Shown here: one piece after another, positions 5,267 to 12,821 of the stretch
Numbering within the stretch: the first letter of the stretch is position 1
How the letters are laid out: the number at the start of each line of letters is the position of its first letter
NCBI GenBank assembly: GCA_043731355.1
Contig: JAYTJE010000120.1
Location: 1 to 14,528 of the forward strand
Reading direction: 5' to 3'
DNA length: 14,528 nt
Source of the DNA: GWC2-56-14 sp043731355
GTDB lineage: Bacteria; Nitrospirota; UBA9217
Made by a program: the position numbers and the translations under genes
The notes under the pieces: model-generated
The model's database searches: none
The model's input: the letters and a program-made list of their open reading frames with translations, nothing else
What the model was told of the DNA's origin: nothing

Positions 5267-7306
5267 ATGGAAAAAGAAACCTGTAATTTTTCGTTCTGCG
5301 CAAAGCCGGCAGTCGAAGAGATCGAAACCGATCTTCTCCTTATCGGCGGCGGCATGGCGTGCTGCGGCGCGGCATTTGAAGGCATTCGCTGGGCAAACCC
5401 CAAGAAGATCAAAGTCACCATGGTTGACAAGGCCGCGACCGACCGGTCCGGCGCTGTTGCCATGGGTCTGTCGGCCATCAACACCTACATGGGTGACAAT
5501 GATCCGGCGGATTATGTGAAGATGGTGCGGAACGACCTCATGGGCATCGTCCGTGAAGACCTGATCTACGACCTTGGCCGTCACGTTGATGATTCCGTGA
5601 AGCTTTTCGAGGAGTGGGGCCTGCCGATCTGGAAGATGGGCGATGATGGTTTCTCCCTCGATGGTTTCCAGGCAAAGGAAGCCGGCAAGGTCATGCTGAA
5701 GGACGGCGGCAAGCCGGTCCGTTCAGGCAAGTGGCAGATCATGATCAACGGCGAGTCCTACAAGGTCATCGTGGCGGAAGCCGCGAAGAAGGCCCTGGAG
5801 TCGAACCGCGCAGCAACCGGCGTCAAGACCAACCACTATGAGCGTGTGTTCATCGTGAAGCTTTACCATGACGCCAAGGACCCGAAGCGCGTGGCAGCAG
5901 CGGCCGGCTTCAGCGTCCGCGAGAACAAGATCTACATCTTCAAGGCAAAAGCAATGGTCCTGGCAGCCGGCGGCGCGGTGAACGTGTTCCGTCCCCGGTC
6001 GACCCAGGAAGGTCAGGGCCGCGCCTGGTACCCGGTTTGGAATTCCGGTTCCGGCTACGCTCTCGGCCTCCAGGCCGGCGCGGAGCTCACCATGATGGAG
6101 AACCGCTTCGTGCCCGCCCGCTTCAAGGACGGCTACGGCCCGGTCGGCGCCTGGTTCCTGTTCTTCAAGGCCAAGGCGACCAACAGCCTCGGTGAAGACT
6201 ATTGTGCCAATCCGGAAGCTCTGGCGGAAGCAAAGAAGAAATACGGCAAGTATGTCGATAACCTCGGCACGGCCATTCGCAACCACCTCATGATGCGCGA
6301 TATGAAATTGGGCAAAGGCCCGATCCTCATGAGAACTGATGAGGCAATGGCAGTCATCAGCAAGACCTTCAAGGAGAAGCTCGGCGACAAAGAGGGCGCC
6401 AAGAAGGTGAAACATCTCGAGGCCGAGGCCTGGGAAGACTTCCTCGATATGGCCATCGGCCAGGCCGGCCTCTGGGCCGCGCAGAACATCGAGCCGGACA
6501 AAGTTCCGTCCGAGATCATGCCGACCGAGCCCTATCTCCTCGGTTCGCATGCGGGTTGCGCGGGCTTCTGGTGCTGCGGTCCCGAGGACCTCGGCGCGCC
6601 GGAAGAGTGGAACAAGAAGTGGCCGGGCGGCAGCTACAACCGCATGTCCACCGTGCCGGGCCTCTTTATGTGCGGCGACATCTGCGGCGCATCGGGCCAC
6701 AAGTTCTCCTCGGGCTCCCATGCCGAGGGCCGCATAGCTGGCAAGAGCGCGATCGCCTTCATCCTCGATCACCTGGACTACAAACCGACGATCAAGGAAA
6801 CGGCCGACAAGATCATGGCTGAGCTGTACCTGCCCTTCGAAGTGTATGAGAAGTACAAGACCTACACCACCGATACGGCAACCAATCCGCACTACATCAA
6901 GCCGAAGATGCTCCAGACCCGCCTGCAGAAGATATCGGACGAGTACTTTGGCGGCATCTCCACCTGGTACATGACCTCCAAGACCATGCTGGATGCAGGC
7001 CTCCAGAAGCTCCAGGTCCTGAAGGAAGACACGACCAAGATGGCTGCTTCGAATCTGCACGAGCTGATGCGCTGCTGGGAGAACTATCACCGCATCCTGT
7101 CCGTGGAGGCCCATGCGCGCCACATCCTGTTCCGTGAGGAGTCGCGGTATCCCGGATACTACTATCGCGGCGACTTCGATCTCGTGGACGACACCAACTG
7201 GAAGTGCTTCGTGAACTCCAGCTACGATCAGGAGAAGGACACCTGGATCGTCAAGAAGGTGCCGTACGTGCAGCTGGTCGAAGATGCAGCTCCGGTAAAA
7301 CATTAA
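5267..7306 (+). CDS. aprA: APS reductase alpha subunit (FAD flavoprotein)
   Basis: This is the catalytic subunit that reduces APS to sulfite and AMP through an FAD N5-sulfite adduct, acting in the cytosol with AprB. The 679-residue protein belongs to the fumarate-reductase-like flavoprotein superfamily. The dinucleotide-binding loop IGGGMACCGAAFE is at about 26-38, with DRSGAVAMGLSA (59-70) contacting FAD. The substrate region ENRFVPARFKDGYGPVGAWF begins at about 278, and GSHAGCAGFWCCGPED (426-441) includes a histidine (H428) that I take to correspond to the active-site histidine of known enzymes. The second FAD signature FMCGDICGASGHKFSSGSHA spans about 467-486. The helical C-terminal domain runs from about 505 to the end. 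The length is usual for AprA (about 610-690). GGAGG at 5253-5257 precedes the ATG by nine bases. A strong terminator follows the stop. No key residue appears missing. Confidence 0.97.
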   Translation: MEKETCNFSFCAKPAVEEIETDLLLIGGGMACCGAAFEGIRWANPKKIKVTMVDKAATDRSGAVAMGLSAINTYMGDNDPADYVKMVRNDLMGIVREDLIYDLGRHVDDSVKLFEEWGLPIWKMGDDGFSLDGFQAKEAGKVMLKDGGKPVRSGKWQIMINGESYKVIVAEAAKKALESNRAATGVKTNHYERVFIVKLYHDAKDPKRVAAAAGFSVRENKIYIFKAKAMVLAAGGAVNVFRPRSTQEGQGRAWYPVWNSGSGYALGLQAGAELTMMENRFVPARFKDGYGPVGAWFLFFKAKATNSLGEDYCANPEALAEAKKKYGKYVDNLGTAIRNHLMMRDMKLGKGPILMRTDEAMAVISKTFKEKLGDKEGAKKVKHLEAEAWEDFLDMAIGQAGLWAAQNIEPDKVPSEIMPTEPYLLGSHAGCAGFWCCGPEDLGAPEEWNKKWPGGSYNRMSTVPGLFMCGDICGASGHKFSSGSHAEGRIAGKSAIAFILDHLDYKPTIKETADKIMAELYLPFEVYEKYKTYTTDTATNPHYIKPKMLQTRLQKISDEYFGGISTWYMTSKTMLDAGLQKLQVLKEDTTKMAASNLHELMRCWENYHRILSVEAHARHILFREESRYPGYYYRGDFDLVDDTNWKCFVNSSYDQEKDTWIVKKVPYVQLVEDAAPVKH

Positions 7307-7318
7307 TAACATCTGCAA

Positions 7319-7355
7319 CTCCGGGGAGGGCTTTGCCCTTCCCGGAGATTTTATT
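7319..7355 (+). terminator. Strong intrinsic terminator after aprA
   Basis: A 13-pair stem forms between 7319-7331 and 7335-7347 with one G-U pair and a TTT loop, and ATTTTATT follows at once. It begins 13 bases after the aprA stop. This is the clearest terminator in the window and would separate sat-aprBA transcripts from qmoABC, fully or partly. Confidence 0.85.
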
Positions 7356-7421
7356 GTCAATTGGAAATTGTAAATTGACGGAAGACGGCTGACAGCAAAT
7401 TTAGAATTTCCAATTGGCAAT
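7353..7421. repeat. Long palindromic element between aprA and qmoA
   Basis: The 17-base arms 7353-7369 and 7405-7421 are inverted copies with a single G-T mismatch; 12 of the bases (CAATTGGAAATT at 7358-7369) match perfectly. After one mismatch the pairing continues for six more bases (7371-7376 with 7398-7403), leaving a loop of about 21 bases. It is AT-rich in a GC-rich operon and lies immediately after the terminator. It looks like a miniature inverted-repeat or intergenic repeat element; no transposase or target duplication was seen. Confidence 0.7.
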
Positions 7422-7464
7422 TTACCATTGAACGGTTTTATGTTTTAAGGAGGAATTCAATATC

Positions 7465-8715
7465 ATGGCGGAAAATAAGGTTTTGGTTGTCGGCGGAGGC
7501 TTCAGCGGCCTTACGGCAGCAGTGGAAGCCGCGGAAGCGGGCGCTGATGTCGTCATTGTGGAAAAGAACCCCTACCTCGGCGGCCGGGTGACACAGCTGA
7601 ACAAGTATTTCTGGAAGATGTGCCCGCCGAACTGCGGTCTTGAGATCCAGTACAAACGGATCAAGAACAACGGCCAGGTGAAGATCTATACGATGGCGGA
7701 GGTGGAGAAGATCTCCGGTTCCGAAGGGAACTTCGATGTTACCATCAAGACGCAGCCCCGGTTCGTGAATGAAAAGTGCACGGGTTGCAACAAATGCGCC
7801 GAAGCCTGCCCGGAAGAGCGTTCGAATGATTTCGACTTCGGGATGAGCACAACCAAGGCGGCCTACCTTCCCCACAATCAGGCGTTTCCGCTCCAGTACG
7901 TTATCGACGGCAAGGCTTGCAAAGGTTCCTCCTGCGCAAAATGCGTTGCCGCCTGCGCCTATGACGCCATCAAGCTTGATATGAAGCCCGAGACCGTGAA
8001 TGTCAAGGTCGGCGCCGTGGTCATGGCGACCGGCTGGAATCCTTACGATGCAACGAAAATGGACAACCTCGGGTTCGGCAAGGTCCAGAACGTCATCACG
8101 AATATGATGATGGAGCGGATCGCAGCGCCGAACGGACCGACCGCGGGCAAGATCGTGCGGCCCTCAGACGGCAAAGAGGTCAAGAACATCGCCTTCGTGC
8201 AGTGCGCCGGCTCGCGCGACGAGAACCATCTGGCCCATTGCTCCTATATCTGCTGCCTGGCCTCGCTCAAGCAGGCAAGCTATGTGCGGGAGCTCTACCC
8301 CGATTCCAAAGTGAAGATCTTCTACATCGATATCCGAACCCCGGGGCTCTATGAGAACCGGTTCTACACCAAGATCAAGGAAGACCAGAACGTTTCTTTC
8401 CTCAAGGGCAAGGTCGCCAAGGTCGAACAGGCTCCGAACGGCGACGTGAAGGTCACCGCCGAAGACATCCAAGGCGGCAGCAAGATCACCGAGACCTTCG
8501 ACATGGTTGTGCTCGCCACGGGTATGCAGCCCACTACGGCATCGCTGAAGAACGCCGGCGTGGCAGCGACCGACGATGGATTCGTGGACCAGGCAGCGCT
8601 CCCGAAGGGCATCTATGCGACGGGAACGCTCAAAACCCCCGTTGATGTGGCCCGGTCCGCGCAGGATGCAACGGGTGTTGTCATGAAGAGCATCCAGAGC
8701 TTGAGGAGGAAATAA
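7465..8715 (+). CDS. qmoA: Quinone-interacting membrane-bound oxidoreductase subunit A (HdrA-like flavoprotein)
   Basis: QmoA is a cytosol-facing subunit of the QmoABC complex, which links the menaquinone pool to APS reductase. The 416-residue protein has an N-terminal FAD-binding Rossmann motif VVGGGFSGL (8-16) and a conserved CPPNCGLE (53-60). A two-cluster ferredoxin module is inserted within the flavoprotein: C105, C108, C111, C115, then C152, C157, C160, C164. The HdrA-type continuation carries RPSDGK (232-237), CAGSRD (247-252) with C259, C263 and C264, and DIRTPG (289-294). The second FAD contact is at about 348-353 (VVLATG). It is paralogous to the HdrA-like part of QmoB next door. 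GGAGG at 7449-7453 lies 11 bases before the ATG, downstream of the palindromic element. Only two bases separate it from qmoB, so those two are surely co-translated. Confidence 0.95.
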   Translation: MAENKVLVVGGGFSGLTAAVEAAEAGADVVIVEKNPYLGGRVTQLNKYFWKMCPPNCGLEIQYKRIKNNGQVKIYTMAEVEKISGSEGNFDVTIKTQPRFVNEKCTGCNKCAEACPEERSNDFDFGMSTTKAAYLPHNQAFPLQYVIDGKACKGSSCAKCVAACAYDAIKLDMKPETVNVKVGAVVMATGWNPYDATKMDNLGFGKVQNVITNMMMERIAAPNGPTAGKIVRPSDGKEVKNIAFVQCAGSRDENHLAHCSYICCLASLKQASYVRELYPDSKVKIFYIDIRTPGLYENRFYTKIKEDQNVSFLKGKVAKVEQAPNGDVKVTAEDIQGGSKITETFDMVVLATGMQPTTASLKNAGVAATDDGFVDQAALPKGIYATGTLKTPVDVARSAQDATGVVMKSIQSLRRK

Positions 8716-8717
8716 GG

Positions 8718-10952
8718 ATGGAGAAGAAATACTGCGTATATATCTGCAAAGGATGCGGCATCAAGGAAGCAATGGATGTCGATAAAGTGTCCGGCGCAGC
8801 CAAGAAGGTCCAGAACTTCAAGACCCACGACGCCTTGTGCAGCCCCGAAGGCGTTCAGCTGATCAAGAACGATATAACGAACGACGGCGTGAACACGATC
8901 ATCATCGCCGCCTGCTCGCCCCGGGCAAAAGCGGCTGAGTTCACCTTCCCCGGTGTGCTGGTGGAGCGGGTCAACATCCGCGAGTTCGTTGCCTGGACCA
9001 TGGAACCGAACACCGACGAAACGAACGATGCTGCCTACGACTATATCACGATGGGCATCGTCAAGACCCAGAAGTCGGAGCTGCCGGAACCGAACATCCT
9101 CCCGGACCTCACGAGCACGATCCTGGTCATCGGTGGCGGCATTGCCGGTATGACCGCGGCGCTCTCCGCGGCGGGCGCGGGCGAGAAGGTCGTTCTCGTT
9201 GAGAAGGACGCCCAGCTCGGCGGCTTCGTAAACAAGCTCTACAAGAAGATCCCCACGGGCTCCTATATCAACAAGCCCCTTATCGTGGATACCGACATCA
9301 ACAAGACCGTCGCCGAGGTCGAGAACAACCCGAACATCAAAGTGTACAAGTCAACGACTGTCGCAAAGACCGACGGCCAGCCCGGCCTCTACGACGTAAC
9401 GCTCTCGAATGGCGAAACCGTGAAGATCGGCGCCATTGTCATGGCTTCCGGCTGGAAGCCCTATGATGCGAACAAGCTTGACTATCTCGGCTACGGCAAA
9501 ATGAAAAACGTGGTCACGAACTTCGAGCTGGAAGAAATCGCAAAGAAGAACAATGGCAAGCTGTTTCGTCCCTCCGACGGTAAGCCTGCATTGAAAGTTG
9601 CCTTTATCCAGTGCGCGGGGCAGCGCGACCCGAATCACTTGGCCTACTGCTCGTCCATGTGCTGTGCCACCTCGCTCAAGCAGTCCCAGTATGTGCGTCA
9701 GAACAAAGACGCTCTTGCCATGATCTTCTACAAGGACATCCGGACGCCGGGCAGGACCGAGCTCTACTACAAAGAGGCCCAGAACAACCCGGGCGTGATG
9801 CTTTCCAAGGCCGATGTGACCGGCGTTTCTGATGCAGGCAACGGCAATATGTTCGTTGAGATGGAGAACACCCTCTTCGGGACCAAGACCGGTGAAAAGG
9901 TGAAGGTAGAGGCCGACCTCGTGGTCCTTGCGACCGGCATGGTGCCGACCTCAAAGGGCCCGCAGGATTACGCCGACGGCCTTACCAAGGCTGCAGGCGG
10001 CGGCGATGAAGCAAAGAAGAACTACCTCGAACAGACTCCCAAACCGGATTATATCCTGAATCTCGGCTACCGTCAGGGGCCGGAAATCCCGACCCTCGAA
10101 GGGGCGTCAGGTTTTGCGGATTCAAACTTCATCTGCTTCCAGTATGAGACGCGCAGGACAGGCATCTACGCCGCAGGCAGCGTACACCAGCCCATGAACA
10201 TGGCCGAAGCCATGGAAGACGGCGCCGGCGCAGCATTCAAGGCGATCCAGGCCATCGATCATGCCTCGCGCGGCATTGCGGTCCATCCCCGAGCCTGGGA
10301 CGTGACCTATCCCGACCCGCTTTTGATCAAGTGCACGGCCTGCAAACGGTGTACGGAAGAATGCCCCTTCGGCGCCATCGACGAGGACGAGAAGGGCATC
10401 CCCAAGTACAACCTCAACCGCTGCCGCCGCTGCGGCACCTGCATGGGCGCCTGTCCCGAGCGTATCGTCTCCTTCAAGGATTACAGCGTCGATATCGTGG
10501 GTTCCATGCTCAAGGCCGTGGAATACTCCGATGATGAGGAAAAGCCGACGATCATCTGCCTGGTCTGCGAGAATGACTCCTACCCGGCGCTCGACACGGC
10601 GGCCATTGCCGGAAAGAAGATCGACCCGGCATTCCGGTTCATTTCCATGCGCTGCCTGGGCGGCATGAACCTGGTGTGGGTCGCCGACGCGCTGTCCAAG
10701 GGCGCCGACGGCATGCTGCTTCTCGGCTGCAAGTACGGCGAAAACTATCAGTGCCACTTCGTCAAGGGCAGCGAACTCGCGAACACCCGCTTCAGCAAGG
10801 TAAGTGAGACCCTGAACCGGCTCCAGCTTGAGTCCGAGCGCGTCCAGCTTATGCAGGTGGCCATCAACGAGTATGATACACTGCCTGACAGGCTCAATGA
10901 ATTTGCCGCCAGGATCAGAGAGATCGGACCGAATCCGTTCAGGACCATGTAG
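8718..10952 (+). CDS. qmoB: Quinone-interacting membrane-bound oxidoreductase subunit B (HdrA-like plus MvhD-like)
   Basis: QmoB is the large flavin/iron-sulfur subunit of QmoABC and the likely contact for APS reductase. The 744-residue chain has four parts. The first is an HdrA-like N-terminal domain with cysteines 6, 10, 13, 41 and 66 (1-125). The second is an FAD domain with VIGGGIAGM (137-145), RPSDGK (284-289), CAGQRD (299-304) with C311, C315 and C316, and DIRTPG (340-345). The third is a two-cluster ferredoxin module, C539, C542, C545, C549 and C569, C572, C575, C579. The fourth is a C-terminal MvhD-like domain (about 610-735) with C614, C617, C646, C671 and C679, related to the delta subunit that passes electrons to heterodisulfide reductase in methanogens. 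AGGAGGA at 8704-8710 lies inside the end of qmoA, seven bases before the ATG. The length agrees with known QmoB proteins (about 740-760). Confidence 0.95.
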   Translation: MEKKYCVYICKGCGIKEAMDVDKVSGAAKKVQNFKTHDALCSPEGVQLIKNDITNDGVNTIIIAACSPRAKAAEFTFPGVLVERVNIREFVAWTMEPNTDETNDAAYDYITMGIVKTQKSELPEPNILPDLTSTILVIGGGIAGMTAALSAAGAGEKVVLVEKDAQLGGFVNKLYKKIPTGSYINKPLIVDTDINKTVAEVENNPNIKVYKSTTVAKTDGQPGLYDVTLSNGETVKIGAIVMASGWKPYDANKLDYLGYGKMKNVVTNFELEEIAKKNNGKLFRPSDGKPALKVAFIQCAGQRDPNHLAYCSSMCCATSLKQSQYVRQNKDALAMIFYKDIRTPGRTELYYKEAQNNPGVMLSKADVTGVSDAGNGNMFVEMENTLFGTKTGEKVKVEADLVVLATGMVPTSKGPQDYADGLTKAAGGGDEAKKNYLEQTPKPDYILNLGYRQGPEIPTLEGASGFADSNFICFQYETRRTGIYAAGSVHQPMNMAEAMEDGAGAAFKAIQAIDHASRGIAVHPRAWDVTYPDPLLIKCTACKRCTEECPFGAIDEDEKGIPKYNLNRCRRCGTCMGACPERIVSFKDYSVDIVGSMLKAVEYSDDEEKPTIICLVCENDSYPALDTAAIAGKKIDPAFRFISMRCLGGMNLVWVADALSKGADGMLLLGCKYGENYQCHFVKGSELANTRFSKVSETLNRLQLESERVQLMQVAINEYDTLPDRLNEFAARIREIGPNPFRTM

Positions 10953-10959
10953 CAAACGG

Positions 10960-11023
10960 GAAGTTAAGAGGTTAAGAAGTTAGGTGTCATCTCATCTTCA
11001 CAACTTCTCATCTTCACAACTTC
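10960..11023. repeat. Tandem and inverted repeat in the qmoB-qmoC spacer
   Basis: The 16-base unit CTCATCTTCACAACTT occurs twice in perfect tandem (10991-11006, 11007-11022). GAAGTT occurs at 10960-10965 and 10976-10981, and its inverse AACTTC at 11002-11007 and 11018-11023. Both pairs are 16 bases apart, so the arms can pair in register as an interrupted hairpin. It lies between the qmoB stop and the qmoC ribosome site at 11036-11040. Confidence 0.65.
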
Positions 11024-11049
11024 GAGCCTTTCAGTGGAGGATAAGATAA

Positions 11050-12210
11050 ATGTCAGAAGCAACGGTCATTACACCTGATTTAGAATTCGTGAACGAGATC
11101 ATCAAGGGCGGCGGCGAGTCCCTGAAGAAGTGCTATCAGTGCGCAACCTGCTCGGTGGTCTGCAACGTGACGCCGGAGGGGAACCCTTTTCCTCGCAAAG
11201 AGATGGTCCTGGCGCAGTGGGGCCAGAAGGACAAGCTCATCACCAGCGCCGATGTCTGGCTTTGCCACCAGTGCAGCGACTGCACGGCCTACTGTCCGCG
11301 CGGCGCCAAGCCGGGCGAGGTGCTGAACGCCATCCGCAAACAGAGCATCAAGCACGTTGCCATGGTGCCCTTGTTTGCGAAGATCGCAACAGACCCCAAG
11401 CTCATCTGGCTTTTGTTCGGTATCCCCATGGTGTTGTGGTATGTCATCCTGACGGTGCTGGGAAACGGCAGCTTTACCGCCCCGCGCGCTGAAGGCGGCA
11501 TCATGGCCTATCACAAGTTCGTTCCCGTGCCGGTTATCGACACGGTCTTTATCCTGACGGCGATCTTTGCCGCTGTGTCGGCTTTTTTCGGCATCAAGAA
11601 GCTTTGGAACGGCATGAAGGCGCAGGCAGGCGATGTTCCTTCCAGCGGCAATCTTGTCGGTGATATCATTGCTTCCGTAACGACCATCCTTGCCCACTCC
11701 AAGTTCGCGGACTGCAACGTGAACCGGCTCCGGCAGTGGGGTCACATGGCCCTGTTCTATGCGTTTGCCGGTCTTGCGGTGACCACGACCTGGGCGATCG
11801 CCTATCTCTATGGCTGGGAATTCCTCGGCATTCAGGCCTTCGGCCCCTTCCATTTCGGCGAAGCTCCCTATCCCATGAGCGACCCCATGAAGATGGTCGC
11901 GCTGGGCAGTTCTATCGCCTTTGCCGTCGGTATCGTGATCCTCCTGATCAACCGGCTTGCACAGGCCGGCAAAGCGGGTCTGGGCTCCTATTTCGACTGG
12001 ATCTTCCTCGCCATCGTGATCGGCGTTGGCGCCACGGGCATGCTCTCCTGGGCGCTCCGCCTGGCGGATATGGAAGCCGGCTACCTGGTCTATTACTTCC
12101 ACCTCGTGTTCATCTGGTCTCTGTTCGCCTATGCGCCCTATTCCAAGTTCGCGCATTTGTTCTACCGCACGACGGCAATGGTGTTTGCGAGGCAGTCGGG
12201 CCGTAAGTAG
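11050..12210 (+). CDS. qmoC: Quinone-interacting membrane-bound oxidoreductase subunit C (HdrC/HdrE fusion)
   Basis: QmoC anchors the complex in the cytoplasmic membrane and is the site of quinone oxidation. The 386-residue protein is a fusion. The N-terminal HdrC-like domain (about 1-100) has two classic [4Fe-4S] motifs: C28, C31, C34, C38 and C72, C75, C78, C82. The C-terminal part resembles the cytochrome b subunits HdrE and NarI, with about six hydrophobic segments at roughly 117-137, 160-182, 232-254, 283-301, 317-336 and 345-363. His232, His351 and His369 are candidate heme b ligands, though which pair with which cannot be read by eye. GGAGG at 11036-11040 lies nine bases before the ATG. 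The gene is set off from qmoB by a 97-base repeat-bearing spacer and followed after 42 bases by the CBS gene. Confidence 0.95.
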   Translation: MSEATVITPDLEFVNEIIKGGGESLKKCYQCATCSVVCNVTPEGNPFPRKEMVLAQWGQKDKLITSADVWLCHQCSDCTAYCPRGAKPGEVLNAIRKQSIKHVAMVPLFAKIATDPKLIWLLFGIPMVLWYVILTVLGNGSFTAPRAEGGIMAYHKFVPVPVIDTVFILTAIFAAVSAFFGIKKLWNGMKAQAGDVPSSGNLVGDIIASVTTILAHSKFADCNVNRLRQWGHMALFYAFAGLAVTTTWAIAYLYGWEFLGIQAFGPFHFGEAPYPMSDPMKMVALGSSIAFAVGIVILLINRLAQAGKAGLGSYFDWIFLAIVIGVGATGMLSWALRLADMEAGYLVYYFHLVFIWSLFAYAPYSKFAHLFYRTTAMVFARQSGRK

Positions 12211-12252
12211 AGTCAGGTTATACCTGCCCGCAGAGAAAGTGTGGAGTAAACA

Positions 12253-12690
12253 ATGAAAGTTAAAGAACTCTTAAGCATCAAAGGCCTCGAGTGCTTCAGT
12301 ATCCAAAGCTCGGACACGTTGCAGGCGGCTGCCAAGCAGATGGCCGAGTGCAACATCGGCGCGCTTCTGGTCATGGACCGCGGGTCGCTGGTCGGGATCG
12401 TCACCGAGCGTGATATTGTCAAGAACGCCGCCGGAGAAGGACTCGCCATGAAAGAGGTCCTGATCAAGGACGTCATGAGCGCCAACCTGCTGGTGGTCAA
12501 GCCCGGCGATGACCTTGACTATGTCATGGCCATCATGATCCAGAACAATATCCGTCACCTTCCGGTCATTGAAGAGAACGGTCTTCTCGGCCTCCTGTCC
12601 ATGCGCGACGTGGTGCGGGTCCTGGTGAAGAACCTGAAAGCCGAGAACCACTACCTGAAGGATTTCATCGGCGGAAAATTTGAGGCATAA
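12253..12690 (+). CDS. Two-CBS-domain protein, candidate adenylate sensor
   Basis: This encodes 145 residues made up almost entirely of a tandem CBS pair (Bateman module). CBS1 spans about 5-57 and ends in GIVTERDIVK (48-57). CBS2 spans about 75-125 and contains GLLSMRDVVR (113-122). There is no signal peptide, membrane segment or attached enzyme domain. CBS pairs commonly bind AMP, ADP, ATP or S-adenosylmethionine and regulate a partner. GGAG at 12243-12246 lies six bases before the ATG. The gene sits 42 bases after qmoC and 131 bases before hppA, in a cluster that makes and consumes ATP, AMP and PPi. A role in sensing adenylate charge for this pathway is a reasonable inference but is not shown by the sequence. 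The alternative is a general stress or other CBS protein that merely shares the operon. Confidence 0.9.
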   Translation: MKVKELLSIKGLECFSIQSSDTLQAAAKQMAECNIGALLVMDRGSLVGIVTERDIVKNAAGEGLAMKEVLIKDVMSANLLVVKPGDDLDYVMAIMIQNNIRHLPVIEENGLLGLLSMRDVVRVLVKNLKAENHYLKDFIGGKFEA

Positions 12691-12766
12691 GCCGGTTCAA
12701 ACTTGAGACAAGGGGGGATGCCGGAAGAGAAGCAGTGAGCAGAAAGTTATGCGGTAAAGGGGCACA

Positions 12767-12795
12767 TTCGAAAGACGTTCCAAGGGTATTGTATA
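12767..12795 (+). promoter_or_regulatory. Weak candidate promoter before hppA
   Basis: TTCGAA at 12767-12772 and TGTATA at 12790-12795 are 17 bases apart, within the 131-base spacer between the CBS gene and hppA. The boxes are imperfect. The spacer is long enough to hold its own promoter, and it includes a locally AT-rich stretch just before the AGGAGG at 12809-12814. Confidence 0.2.
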
Positions 12796-12821
12796 TCCTA
12801 ATCTTATAAGGAGGAGAACTA

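Noticed and set aside
5723..7420. Minus-strand open frame of 565 codons opposite aprA
   Set aside because: It is a shadow of the biased aprA codons; the few TTA, CTA and TCA codons in aprA remove stops from the opposite strand. No domain is visible and it would start inside the palindromic element.
7465..10952. Heterodisulfide reductase (HdrA) or soluble Hdr-like complex instead of Qmo
   Set aside because: The HdrA-like flavoproteins directly follow aprBA, the second carries an MvhD-like tail, and the third gene fuses HdrC-like clusters to a cytochrome b type membrane domain. That combination is QmoABC; no HdrB-type CCG domains are present.
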